A stretch of 64,000 nucleotides of DNA. It comes from Paenibacillus sp. MMS20-IR301 (GTDB lineage Bacteria > Bacillota > Bacilli > Paenibacillales > Paenibacillaceae). Made by a program: the position numbers and the translations under genes. Shown here piece after piece: positions 16,344 to 24,974 of this stretch. A model generated the notes under the pieces. The model was not told the DNA's origin and ran no database searches. It saw nothing but the letters and a program-made list of their open reading frames with translations. Position 1 is the stretch's first letter; each line of letters begins with the position of its first letter. The stretch covers positions 5,462,001 through 5,526,000 of the forward strand of contig NZ_CP135275.1 in the NCBI RefSeq assembly GCF_032302195.1, in the 5' to 3' direction.

Positions 16344-17387
16344 TCAAGCCCCTTCCTGCTCCAGATGCAGCAGCTGTGCCGGGTCCAGCAGCAGGGTAAC
16401 GCGGTCCCCTTCCCGGACCCGCAGCCAGCGCCCGTCGTTCAGCAGATCGACGGTTAAGGCGATCCCCTCGGCCACAACCGTGGCCCGGATGATACTGCCA
16501 AGAACAGATACCGCCTGAACCTCTCCGTGCACATCGATCAAGCCGTCGGCATCATCCTGAACCCTCTCACCTGCAGCCAGCAGGGTTACCGATTCCGGGC
16601 GGATGGCGAACCGGTCGGCGCGGCTCTCGATTCTGCGGAAGAGCGCCAGCGCCTCTGCCCGGCTCAGCACATTATAGCTGCCCATGAACCGGGCAGCGAA
16701 CTCCGTGCGCGGCGCTGTGTACAGCTGCTCCGGCGAGCCCTCCTGAACCATCCGTCCCTGGTTCATGATGCAGATCCGGTCACTCATGATCAGCGCCTCC
16801 TCCTGATCATGCGTGACGAACAGCGTCGTCATGCCGAGCCGCCGCTGAATATCACGGATTTCCGCGCGCAGATTCTTGCGGATTCGGGCGTCCAGCGCGC
16901 TGAGCGGCTCATCCAGCAGCAGCAGCTTGGGCTGGACGGCCAGCGAGCGGGCCAGCGCCACGCGCTGCTGCTGTCCGCCGGATAAGGACTGCGGGTGGAC
17001 ATCCCGCTTGTCCTCCAGGTCCACCATCGCCAGCAGCTCTGCACTGCGGGCGCGCCGCGCTGCAGGAGCTACCCCGCGCATGCGCATGCCGTATTCCACA
17101 TTCTGACTGACGGTCAGATTGGGAAACAGCGCATACGACTGGAACACCATGCCGACATCCCGGCTGCGCGGCGGCAGCCCGGTCATGTCCCTGCCGGCAA
17201 GCACAATGCTGCCGCTGTCCAGCTCTGTAAGCCCGGCGATGCAGCGCAGGAGCGTGCTTTTGCCGCAGCCCGAAGGACCCAGCAATGTAACGAGTTCCCC
17301 CTCACTCACGCTCAAATCTACACCATCCAGCACCGGGGCTTGGCCGAAATGCTTGCGGATCCCCTGCAGCTTCAGATAATCATTCAT
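16344..17387 (-). CDS. ABC transporter ATP-binding protein (PotA/FbpC type)
   Basis: A 347-residue ATPase. Walker A GPSGCGKST, Q-loop VFQSYALFPNLTV, signature LSGGQQQRVALARSL, Walker B LLLLDEPLSALD and the H-loop THDQEEA are intact. A C-terminal TOBE-like barrel (about 240-340) is typical of the PotA, FbpC and PhnT branch that feeds polyamine, ferric iron or phosphonate importers. Last gene of a four-gene operon, 38 bases after the permease. It drives import by the adjacent permeases; the substrate is not fixed by this subunit. Confidence 0.92.
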   Translation of the reverse strand: MNDYLKLQGIRKHFGQAPVLDGVDLSVSEGELVTLLGPSGCGKSTLLRCIAGLTELDSGSIVLAGRDMTGLPPRSRDVGMVFQSYALFPNLTVSQNVEYGMRMRGVAPAARRARSAELLAMVDLEDKRDVHPQSLSGGQQQRVALARSLAVQPKLLLLDEPLSALDARIRKNLRAEIRDIQRRLGMTTLFVTHDQEEALIMSDRICIMNQGRMVQEGSPEQLYTAPRTEFAARFMGSYNVLSRAEALALFRRIESRADRFAIRPESVTLLAAGERVQDDADGLIDVHGEVQAVSVLGSIIRATVVAEGIALTVDLLNDGRWLRVREGDRVTLLLDPAQLLHLEQEGA

Positions 17388-17425
17388 TCTATATCCTCCT
17401 CACATAAGCTGAATTCGGCTTCCCC

Positions 17426-18226
17426 TTACTTGGACAGTCTTCCGATCTTCTGCCCGAGCTTCATCAGCACCGCCGACAGCAGCAGAATAAAGACAAAATA
17501 AGAGATTGCAATCGCGCTGGCCAAATGGCCGCTTTCCCCCACCCGCTTGTACAAATAAACCTGAATCGTCTGGATATGGCCCCCGACCAGCATATTGGTC
17601 AGCACAAACTCCCCGAACAGCACCGAGAACGACAGCAGTGCAGATACGATGACGCCAGGCCAGATATTCGGCAAAATCACAGTAAGGAAGGCCGTACGTC
17701 TTCTGGCTCCCAGCAGCTCAGCGGCATTCAGCAGCTCCACCGCGGATACACTGAGCAGGCTGTTGCGGATACCCTGATACATATATGGAAGGACGACCAC
17801 AAAGTACGCCCCGATCAGCAAATAAGCAGTGCCGGAAATATTAAAGGGGCCTGAGGAATAAGCGCGGATCAGCCCCACCGCAGCCACCACTCCGGGAACG
17901 GCGTAAGGCAGAACAACAATCCCCTTCATGAAGCTCTCCCAGCGCGGATAATATACCGTAATCACAAAAACAGCCGGCAGCATGACAACCAGACTGAGCA
18001 CAACGCTGATTACACACAAATACAGGGAGGTCCAGAGCGCCTCCAGAAACCGGCTGTCCTGAAACATTCCGCTGAACCATTCCAGCGTCCAGCTCTCCGG
18101 AAGCAGGGTATTCTGCCAGTCCCGGGCAAAAGCATACAGCCCTGTCGCTACCAGCGGCAGCAGCAGATAGACCATCAGCAGGAGCATGAAGGAACGCGGG
18201 CCTGCCCCCGCTTTAGATGTGTTCAT
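17426..18226 (-). CDS. ABC transporter permease (PotC/FbpB-like, second subunit)
   Basis: A 266-residue permease with about six membrane helices and an EAA-type loop at ELLNAAELLGARRRTAFLTVILPNIWPG. Its start overlaps the stop of the preceding permease (ATGA at 18223-18226), so the two are translationally coupled and form a heterodimeric channel. Substrate family as for the operon. Confidence 0.9.
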   Translation of the reverse strand: MNTSKAGAGPRSFMLLLMVYLLLPLVATGLYAFARDWQNTLLPESWTLEWFSGMFQDSRFLEALWTSLYLCVISVVLSLVVMLPAVFVITVYYPRWESFMKGIVVLPYAVPGVVAAVGLIRAYSSGPFNISGTAYLLIGAYFVVVLPYMYQGIRNSLLSVSAVELLNAAELLGARRRTAFLTVILPNIWPGVIVSALLSFSVLFGEFVLTNMLVGGHIQTIQVYLYKRVGESGHLASAIAISYFVFILLLSAVLMKLGQKIGRLSK

Positions 18227-19149
18227 CTTCCTGCCTCCTCCCGGGCTATACGCCAGCGGGTCTTCCCCGCCCCGGCGCCGCTGCGTTCACGCCTTCTTGG
18301 CCCCGCAGCGCTGAAGCCTTCCATCCGCCGCACCATCCGCTGATTCAGGAATACGGCCAGCAGTGTGCTTAATGCCAGCAGCACGGCAAGCGTGCTGCCC
18401 ATCTCCGGCTGGGTTACAACATTGCCCGCCACCAGCGAGCCGATGCGCACAGCCAGCAGGTTATAGTTGCCGCCAACCAGCGCATAGGCGGTGGCGTACG
18501 CGCCCATGGCATTGGCAAAGAGAATCCCCAGCGTCCCGAAGATGGCAGGGGAGAGCACCGGCAGGCCGACCGTCTTCCAGAACTGCCACGGGCTTGCCCC
18601 CAGCAAGGATGCCGCTTCCCTCCACTGCTCCCGGATGCCATAGAACGCCGGATATAAGAGCAGTAATGCCAGTGGAATCTGGAAGTACACATAGACCAGA
18701 ATCAGACCGGTCCAGCTGTACAGGTTGAAGCCGTCAAACACATTCCAGCCCCACTGCTTGAACAGCAGGGTGAATACGCCATTATTGCCGAGCAGAATAA
18801 TGTAGGCGAATGCCAGCGGGACCCCTGCAAAGTTCGAGGTCATATTCGAAAGCATCAGCAGCCGGTCGCGCACCGCCGGGGCAAAACGCGTGATGCAGTA
18901 CGCGCAGGCCAGTCCCACCCCCAGCCCGATCAGGCTGGAGAGCACCGAGATCAGCAGGCTGTTCTTGATGGCCTGCATGTAGTAGGCGCTGCTGAGCGCA
19001 TGCACATAGTTGCCCAGCGTGAAGCCTGCTCCGCCAGCGCTGCGGAGGCTGCCGGTGAGCATCGAGAAGATGGGGACCACCTGAAAAGCCAGTACCATCA
19101 GCACAAACGGGGCCAGGGCCAGCAGCAGACTGCGTTGTCGTTGTTTCAT
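18223..19149 (-). CDS. ABC transporter permease (PotB/FbpB-like, first subunit)
   Basis: A 308-residue permease with about six membrane helices and an EAA-type loop EQWREAASLLGASPWQFWKTVGLPVLSP. An ATG at 19182 would add 11 residues, but the ATG at 19149 gives the normal short basic start MKQRQRS before the first helix and has GAGGGG upstream. Its C terminus is Arg-rich and cytoplasmic. It overlaps the next permease by four bases. Confidence 0.88.
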   Translation of the reverse strand: MKQRQRSLLLALAPFVLMVLAFQVVPIFSMLTGSLRSAGGAGFTLGNYVHALSSAYYMQAIKNSLLISVLSSLIGLGVGLACAYCITRFAPAVRDRLLMLSNMTSNFAGVPLAFAYIILLGNNGVFTLLFKQWGWNVFDGFNLYSWTGLILVYVYFQIPLALLLLYPAFYGIREQWREAASLLGASPWQFWKTVGLPVLSPAIFGTLGILFANAMGAYATAYALVGGNYNLLAVRIGSLVAGNVVTQPEMGSTLAVLLALSTLLAVFLNQRMVRRMEGFSAAGPRRRERSGAGAGKTRWRIAREEAGR

Positions 19150-19235
19150 TCCGGGGCGTTCCCCTCTCTCATAGAATAGCAAGCGGGCGCCCCGGATACA
19201 GCAAGGCGCCCATCATTAATTACCTGTACATGCAG

Positions 19236-20342
19236 TTAGTTCAGGTGTACCAGCACCCGTTCCTGCCACAGCTGCGGAATCGTCTTGGCGGTTTCTTCCC
19301 ACACTTTATAGTCGCCTACCGGCTTCACGTTGGCGTATTCGTCTTGTGCAAGCAGCTTGGCTGCTACATCGTCCGGCAGCTTAACGCTCTCACGGATCGG
19401 ACGGGCATACCCTTTAGCCAGATTGATCTGGCCTTCATCACTGAGAATGTACTCGCGTGTCAGCTTGGCGGCGTTCGGATGCGGCGCCCATTTGTTGATG
19501 ATGGTCGCATATCCGCTCACGACACTGCCTTCCTTCGGAATGGCAACGTCAAAGCTGTCCTTATCGATCTGGTCCTTATAGTTCAAAGCGTTGAAATCCC
19601 AGAGCAGGGTAACCTCCACTTCGCCCTTCTCAATGTTCGCCAGTGAAGCCTCAGCGTTAGAGAGGCGGCCCTTCTTTGCCAAATCCTCGAAGAAGGCAAG
19701 CCCCGGCTCAATATTGGACTCATCCCCGCCGAAGGCGATCGCTGCCGCAAGCACAGCCATCTGCGCCTGGGCCGCTTTGGTGACATCGCCCACGATGATT
19801 TTATAGCTGCCGTTCTTCAGGTCCTCCCAGCTCTTAGGCGGATTAGCCACCAGCTTGGTGTTGGTCAGGAAGGCGATGCTGCCCTGATAGCCGACTACCC
19901 AGTGCCCGTCCTTATCCTTGGCCCAGTCGGGGATTTCATCCCAGTAGGAGGTTTTGTAAGGCTGGGTAACGCCGGTGTCGACCGCAACCGGACCGAAAGC
20001 GATACCTACATCGCCTATATCTGCTGTAGGTTTATCTTTCTCAGCTTCGAACTTGGCAATTTCCTCCGCGCTCGACATATCTGTATCGGTATGTGTAATG
20101 CTGTATTTCCCCGTAATATCACTCCAGGTATCCTTCCAGTTGGCCCAGGAATCCGGCATGCCCACACTGACGACGGAACCTTCTTTGGCAGCTTCAGCTT
20201 CAATGTCGCTTAGACTCAGCTCTGCAGTGCTGCCGTTACCTTCATCAGCCTTGGCTTCCGGGTTGGCACATGCGGCCAGCAACAGGACGAGCAAGGACAG
20301 CAGCAGACCCATGGACATTAACCGTGCAAATCTCTTTTTCAT
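19236..20342 (-). CDS. ABC transporter substrate-binding lipoprotein (PotD/FbpA-like)
   Basis: A 368-residue binding protein with a lipoprotein signal (MKKRFARLMSMGLLLSLLVLLLAAC; lipobox LAAC). The mature sequence has the EAAKEGSVVSVGMPDSWANW start, the NPPKSWEDLKNGSYKIIV hinge and the GYATIINKWAPHPNAAKLTREYILS end seen in polyamine, iron and 2-aminoethylphosphonate binders. It is the first gene of the operon. No Tyr pair of the ferric type is obvious, so polyamine, phosphonate or a related small solute is more likely than iron, but the ligand is open. Confidence 0.88.
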   Translation of the reverse strand: MKKRFARLMSMGLLLSLLVLLLAACANPEAKADEGNGSTAELSLSDIEAEAAKEGSVVSVGMPDSWANWKDTWSDITGKYSITHTDTDMSSAEEIAKFEAEKDKPTADIGDVGIAFGPVAVDTGVTQPYKTSYWDEIPDWAKDKDGHWVVGYQGSIAFLTNTKLVANPPKSWEDLKNGSYKIIVGDVTKAAQAQMAVLAAAIAFGGDESNIEPGLAFFEDLAKKGRLSNAEASLANIEKGEVEVTLLWDFNALNYKDQIDKDSFDVAIPKEGSVVSGYATIINKWAPHPNAAKLTREYILSDEGQINLAKGYARPIRESVKLPDDVAAKLLAQDEYANVKPVGDYKVWEETAKTIPQLWQERVLVHLN

Positions 20343-20523
20343 GATTTCCCTATCACTCCTATTTCTGATTTGCGGGCTCTTGTGTGAATGAAGCTTGTTC
20401 GCTGCCCACCTGAAGTATAGAGGCCCATTATTACCCTGGCATCAAGTCAAATAGCAGGATTTGTAAATCAGCAACCTCCCCCGTTAACACAAAAACACAG
20501 AAATCTGCTTATGTACCCACCGC

Positions 20524-20599
20524 AAAATAACCCCGCAAAGTGAGGTTTGGGCTTCGATGATTAAACGATACTATCTTGGACCCCGAAGCATAAAAACTC
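20524..20599. repeat. Dispersed CCCCGCAAAGT element, copy 1
   Basis: This 76-bp stretch aligns over its whole length with 27357-27435: CCCCGCAAAGTGA, then CTTCGATG, GATACT, GGACCCC and a CATA..AA..TC end in the same order. In the other copy the ends CCCCACAAAGT and ACTTTGCGGGG form an inverted repeat; here the right arm has decayed. It sits between two operons. Confidence 0.6.
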
Positions 20600-20634
20600 A
20601 AAAAAAACGCCCCCGGTATACCGGGAAGGCGCCA
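20599..20634 (-). terminator. Terminator of the arylsulfotransferase/Ssu-type operon
   Basis: On the minus strand a GC-rich stem (GCGCCTTCCCGG paired with CCGGGGGCG around TATA) is followed by eight T residues, 41 bases beyond the last permease stop. Strong intrinsic terminator. Confidence 0.85.
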
Positions 20635-20674
20635 AACCAAGCTGCCGTATCCGGCAAGCTCCAACCATATTACT

Positions 20675-21451
20675 TTATCTTCTCCGTGCCGCCACACTGA
20701 CCACACCATAACGGTAGAGCACCTTCCGGCCAAACCAGCCAAACACCCGGTCCGTGAAGAAGCCCATGAATCCGAGGCAGAACAGCCCTACAAAAATCCA
20801 GTCCGTACGGAAGAACAGCCGCGAATTCCAGATCAGATACCCTACCCCTTCATTCGAGGCAATCATCTCCGCGCCGATAATCGCCATGTAGGAGGTCCCC
20901 ATTGCCAGCCGTACGCCGGTGAAAATATACGGAATCGTCGCCGGCACAATGACATGCAGCAGAATCTGCCATTCACTTGCCCCCATACTGCGGGCCGAGC
21001 GGACTTTGTCCTCCTCCACCGACATGACACCGGTCAGGGTATTTAATACAACGATGAAGAAGGTAGCGTACATAATCAGCGCGATCTTCGACTGCTCCCC
21101 GATTCCGAACCAGACCAGGAACAGCGTTATGAAGGCAATCGGCGGAATGAAGCGGATGAAATTCAGGAACGGCTCGGCAAAAATGCGGATACCATTCACT
21201 TTTCCGATGATCAGCCCTGCCGGTATAGCCAGCAGGCTTCCGAGCACCCAACCGACAAGTACACGGTAAAAGCTTATACCGATATACTGCATCAGCGTGC
21301 CGTCTTGAGCCAGCTCACGCCCGCCCTTAAGCGTGGCCAGCGGACCGGGAATAACATCCGGCCCATAAAGCCAGGCGCCAAGCTGCCAGATGCAGAGTGC
21401 GGCAATCCACAGCAGGGAGACGGAGACCCATTTTTTCTCCACCCATTTCAT
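20675..21451 (-). CDS. ABC transporter permease (SsuC/TauC/ThiX type)
   Basis: A 258-residue permease with about six membrane helices and the loop RSARSMGASEWQILLHVIVPATIPYIFTG. The longest frame runs to 21640, but that would overlap the ATPase gene by 170 bases; the ATG at 21451 has AAGGAGGG at good spacing, gives the family's normal length and follows the ATPase stop by 19 bases. The family imports sulfonates, taurine, nitrate or pyrimidine-type compounds. Last gene of the operon that starts with the arylsulfotransferase-family gene. Confidence 0.88.
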   Translation of the reverse strand: MKWVEKKWVSVSLLWIAALCIWQLGAWLYGPDVIPGPLATLKGGRELAQDGTLMQYIGISFYRVLVGWVLGSLLAIPAGLIIGKVNGIRIFAEPFLNFIRFIPPIAFITLFLVWFGIGEQSKIALIMYATFFIVVLNTLTGVMSVEEDKVRSARSMGASEWQILLHVIVPATIPYIFTGVRLAMGTSYMAIIGAEMIASNEGVGYLIWNSRLFFRTDWIFVGLFCLGFMGFFTDRVFGWFGRKVLYRYGVVSVAARRR

Positions 21452-21470
21452 CAGGCATTCCCTCCTTGGC

Positions 21471-22259
21471 CTATTCTTCGAAATGATTCTGGATCTGATT
21501 ATGGAGTGCATAGAATTCCGGCGAAGCCACATCCCGGGGAAAGGGCAGCGCATTATCGTAAATGTCGGTAATATTGGAGGAAGGGCCGACAGACATGATG
21601 CCGATCCGCTCCCCCAGCAGCAGTGCTTCCTGAATATCATGCGTTACAAAAATAACGGTCTTATGCGTCTCACGCCAGATGTGCACCAGTTCCCTCTGCA
21701 TCGTCCGCCGGGTCATGGCATCCAGCGCGCCAAAGGGCTCATCCATCAGCAGGATCGCTGGATCATTCGCCAGCACCCGGGCCAGCTGCACCCGCTGCTT
21801 CATGCCGCCCGATAATTCCTTAGGGAATTTATCCTCATGCCCTTTCAGCCCGACAAGTGTGATATACCGGTCTGATATGGCCCGGCGCTCCGCCTTGGCC
21901 GTCTTCTTCATCCGCAGTCCGAACTCTACATTCTCCCGCACAGTCAGCCAGGGGAACAGGGAGGAATCCGCCTGCTGGAACACAACCGCCCGGTCCCTGC
22001 CCGGCTTATTCACCTCCACATTGTCCACCCGCAGATTGCCTCCTGATTTGGAGACAAAACCGGCAATCATATTCAGCAGCGTTGACTTGCCGCAGCCGCT
22101 CGGACCGAGCAGCACGAAGAATTCTCCGCCTTTGATAACCAGGTTCACATCCTTGATAATATAATGAACATCCCCGGCTGCCGGCTCACTGTAGCTTTTG
22201 CGCAGCTGCTCGATATGAATGGCATGCTGCCCCGCAGAGGGTTTGGCTGATAAAGACAT
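21471..22259 (-). CDS. ABC transporter ATP-binding protein (SsuB/TauB type)
   Basis: A 262-residue ATPase. Walker A GPSGCGKST, Q-loop VFQQADSSLFPWLTVRENVEFG, signature LSGGMKQRVQLARVL, Walker B ILLMDEPFGALD and the H-loop THDIQEA are complete. The PWLTVRENVEFGL and FGALDAMTRRTMQ stretches are typical of the nitrate/sulfonate/taurine importers. GGAGGTG precedes the ATG. It lies between its binding protein (23-base gap) and its permease. Confidence 0.92.
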   Translation of the reverse strand: MSLSAKPSAGQHAIHIEQLRKSYSEPAAGDVHYIIKDVNLVIKGGEFFVLLGPSGCGKSTLLNMIAGFVSKSGGNLRVDNVEVNKPGRDRAVVFQQADSSLFPWLTVRENVEFGLRMKKTAKAERRAISDRYITLVGLKGHEDKFPKELSGGMKQRVQLARVLANDPAILLMDEPFGALDAMTRRTMQRELVHIWRETHKTVIFVTHDIQEALLLGERIGIMSVGPSSNITDIYDNALPFPRDVASPEFYALHNQIQNHFEE

Positions 22260-22281
22260 GAGGCACCTCCTGAAAGTTGGG

Positions 22282-23310
22282 TTATTTCGTATAGGTCACT
22301 TTATCCGGCAGCGCCTGCTTCAGCGGCTCCAGATCAAGCTTGCTGTCCAGGTCAAAATCCTGCGCGATAATCCCTGTGTCGACCATATATTGCTTTTGTC
22401 CGGCGAGGCTGTCATAGGCAGCCTGGGTAAAGCCCACCTTCCACGGATTAACCGGCAGGTCCTTCAGTGTAGCTTCCTTCGGCTGCTTCAATTCCTTGAA
22501 CATCAGGTCAACCACTTCTTCAGGATGCTCCTGCGCATAGGCCGATGCTTCATCCACCGCCGCCAGAAATTGCCCGATTCCTTCAGGGTTGGCCTGCACA
22601 AAGGCATTCCCGGCCACAAGCCCCATTCCCAGACGTACGGGGGTCTTGGACATATCCGTCAGCTCATGTACACCCTCAAGCGCAGCCAGCTTATCTACCA
22701 GCGCCGAGCCGCTGAACCAGGCTGCATCCACATCACCCTGCTTAAGCGCAATGAAGGCCTCGTCGAATGCACCCTGTCCGGTCAGCGTCACCTCACTCAG
22801 CGCGATCCCCTGCTCCTTCAAATATTCATCCCACAGATACGGCAGGAATGTCCCGCGCATGAAGCTCAGGTTCTTGCCCTTAAGATCGGCGGCAGACTTA
22901 ATTTCGTCCCTTACATACAGCTTCCATACCGCCGCAGCCTGATCCGTAGCCTGGCCGGCAGAGGCAATAATCGAATAATCCCCCTTGGCCACCGCATTCA
23001 GCACCGGGAAGTCCGCGCCGAAGGCGACATCCACCTGATTGATGAAGAGCGCGTTCACACCTTCTGCCGGCGTCCCGAAGTTAATGATTTCTGCGTCGAT
23101 GCCATGATTGGTGAAGATGCCTTTATCCAGCGCCACCCGGAAGACCGGGTTCGTATTGATATCGGCAATTTTAATCCTAAGAGTCTTCTGTTTATTGCCG
23201 TCCGTACCCGTCGACGCTGCCGCATCCCCCTTGGAGCTGCAGCCGGAGAGAACCAGTACCAGGGATAAGGATAATAACAGCAAAGCTGAGCTATACCATG
23301 ATTTTCTCAA
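22282..23310 (-). CDS. ABC transporter substrate-binding lipoprotein (SsuA/NMT1 type)
   Basis: A 342-residue binding protein with a TTG start (GAGGTG eight bases upstream) and a lipoprotein signal ending in LSGC. The mature part has the RIKIADINTNPVFRVALDKGIFTNHGIDAEIINFGTP start and the FGADFPVLNAVAKGDYSIIASA segment, the NMT1/SsuA-like fold used for sulfonates, taurine, nitrate, thiamine precursors and similar small ligands. It is coded 42 bases after the arylsulfotransferase-family gene, which makes an organosulfur ligand the best guess. Confidence 0.88.
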   Translation of the reverse strand: MRKSWYSSALLLLSLSLVLVLSGCSSKGDAAASTGTDGNKQKTLRIKIADINTNPVFRVALDKGIFTNHGIDAEIINFGTPAEGVNALFINQVDVAFGADFPVLNAVAKGDYSIIASAGQATDQAAAVWKLYVRDEIKSAADLKGKNLSFMRGTFLPYLWDEYLKEQGIALSEVTLTGQGAFDEAFIALKQGDVDAAWFSGSALVDKLAALEGVHELTDMSKTPVRLGMGLVAGNAFVQANPEGIGQFLAAVDEASAYAQEHPEEVVDLMFKELKQPKEATLKDLPVNPWKVGFTQAAYDSLAGQKQYMVDTGIIAQDFDLDSKLDLEPLKQALPDKVTYTK

Positions 23311-23352
23311 AACAACACACCTCTTCGTCGTTTATTATTTCCCTTGCCTGCT

Positions 23353-24807
23353 CTAGCTGCTTCTCTGGCCGCTCCCCTCATCCGCTGTAGCCACACAAGC
23401 AGCTCCCTCCATGAACGGCAGCGTAGTCGCTACACTTACCACAGAATCTGAACCCTTTGGCGCAGCACCAGGCACTCTGAAGCTGGTCACATCCACCGGC
23501 TCAATCGCCTTCTCCTGCGGCTGCGCCAGCTGCGGCACCCAGGCGTACGGCACCCGGTAAGAACGGTAGACCATATTGGTATTCCGGCGGTCAGTGTAAG
23601 GGGAGATATACTCCCAGACCAGCTCATGCTCTGCTGTCACCTCGAACAAACGGCCGTTGGAACCTTCCGTAATCAGCGTGTTCCCGTTCGCAAGCCGCTG
23701 CGCTGAGCTGATGTACGGGCTGTAGAATTTGTAGGAATCCGTCGGAACGGAGAAGCCTGCCTCTGCGGAGGTGTATTGCCATTCAATATCCAGTGTCACC
23801 GGATTGATCTCCAGAACCCTTGAATGGTCACGCAGCGCATTCTTCTGTCCAAAAGGTGAAGCCGGATTCGGCAGACCGTATCCGCCCCAGCCGCCATTAT
23901 CGAATACCAGCAGATTGCCTTCGCCCGGCAGGCCCTTCGGAATAATGTGGGCATGATGCTGGCCGATAATCCAGCCGATATGCTTCACTTCAGGCAGGGA
24001 GTAGTCCGGTCCCAGCCGCCAGACAATGGCCCCTGTCCGCTTATCGGTTATAGCAATGATATTGGCTTCACGGGCATCCCAGATAATATTATCCGGGTGA
24101 AAGCGTTCATCCCCGTTATCGTAGAACTTGTTAGGCCCGACATACGAAGCCGAGTTAATGTGCAGCCAGTCGCCTACGCCGCCGCCCAGATCCCCGAAGG
24201 AACGGGTGTTGGGATCGCGGAAGAGAACATTGCGGGCCGCCTGATCGAAGCCCAATTCGGCAAAATGATCGCTGGCCCTCCACTCCCAGATCACCTTACC
24301 CTCCCAGTCCACTTCGATAATCGTATCGTCCAGCAGCTGCTTGTCAGAGATCTCAGGATTGTATAGATTCTTATGCGCCAGTATTAGCGTTGTTCCGCTG
24401 TTAGCCGAAGGATCAAGGCCAGGAGCATAGTACCCGACCGGATTGCCCTGCCGCTGATAGTCATGATGCTGGCGGGCATACCACAGCGGCTCATACCCCG
24501 GGTCCTCGATATGCTCATAGCTGTTGTATTTCCAGACGATATTCCCTTCCCAATCGACCTGAACGAGATCGACATTATCCTGAATGCCGAATTTGGGATC
24601 TCTTCTGCCTGTGCTGCCCAGCACATAACCGCCGGGGAGGATTTTGGCGGGGAACCCGATCAGCCCCTGCCACAAATGCACCTCCTTGCCGCTCATGTCG
24701 ATCAGCACAACGCCCTCTTCACCTGCCTGAAATACGGTGTACCCGCTCCATGCCTTAGCCGGGTTGTATACCGTTGCCCCTGTCGGATAAATTGTTGAAT
24801 GTCCCAT
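23353..24807 (-). CDS. Arylsulfotransferase (ASST) family protein
   Basis: A 484-residue protein of the ASST beta-propeller family. Blade repeats with DWEGNIVWKYNSYEHI, DWEGKVIWEWRASDHF and HAHIIPKGLPGEGNLLVFDNGGWGGYG are clear, and the HHDYQRQGNPVGYYAPG and HHAHIIP histidines are candidates for the active-site His set. Known ASSTs move sulfate from one aryl ester to a phenol without PAPS and are mostly periplasmic; this one has no signal peptide and would be cytoplasmic. It heads an operon with an Ssu/Tau-type importer and lies beside a MarR gene, suggesting use of imported aryl sulfates or sulfonates. Actual activity is unproven. Confidence 0.82.
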   Translation of the reverse strand: MGHSTIYPTGATVYNPAKAWSGYTVFQAGEEGVVLIDMSGKEVHLWQGLIGFPAKILPGGYVLGSTGRRDPKFGIQDNVDLVQVDWEGNIVWKYNSYEHIEDPGYEPLWYARQHHDYQRQGNPVGYYAPGLDPSANSGTTLILAHKNLYNPEISDKQLLDDTIIEVDWEGKVIWEWRASDHFAELGFDQAARNVLFRDPNTRSFGDLGGGVGDWLHINSASYVGPNKFYDNGDERFHPDNIIWDAREANIIAITDKRTGAIVWRLGPDYSLPEVKHIGWIIGQHHAHIIPKGLPGEGNLLVFDNGGWGGYGLPNPASPFGQKNALRDHSRVLEINPVTLDIEWQYTSAEAGFSVPTDSYKFYSPYISSAQRLANGNTLITEGSNGRLFEVTAEHELVWEYISPYTDRRNTNMVYRSYRVPYAWVPQLAQPQEKAIEPVDVTSFRVPGAAPKGSDSVVSVATTLPFMEGAACVATADEGSGQRSS

Positions 24808-24821
24808 TTGATCACTCCTAA

Positions 24822-24965
24822 AGTTTTGTTAGCATTTGCCTCTTTGAGTCACTTCGGACAAAACTTACTTCGAAAGCATAACCTTAGTTTTGTTAGCATT
24901 TGCTTCTTTGAGTCACTTCGGACAAAACTCACTTCGGAAGCATAGGCTTAAGTTTTGTTGGTATC
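24822..24965. repeat. 64-bp tandem repeat in the operon leader
   Basis: Two and a quarter copies of a 64-65-bp unit start at 24822, 24886 and 24951, each with AGTTTTGTTAGCATTTGC, CTTTGAGTCACTTCGGACA, then AAACTYACTTCGRAAGCATA. The first two copies differ at only a few bases. It fills the space between the arylsulfotransferase-family start and the MarR stop; the nearest copy ends 14 bases from the start codon and so forms the mRNA leader. Inside each unit CACTTCGGA and TACTTCGRA form a short direct repeat. Confidence 0.75.
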
Positions 24966-24974
24966 TGCTTTATA

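Noticed and set aside
24822..24965. CRISPR array
   Set aside because: Units are contiguous with no unique spacers and there are only about 2.2 copies; it is a tandem repeat.
24808..24974. SAM (S-box) riboswitch before the sulfur-related operon
   Set aside because: The leader is filled by the 64-bp tandem repeat and shows neither the S-box core nor a terminator/antiterminator pair.
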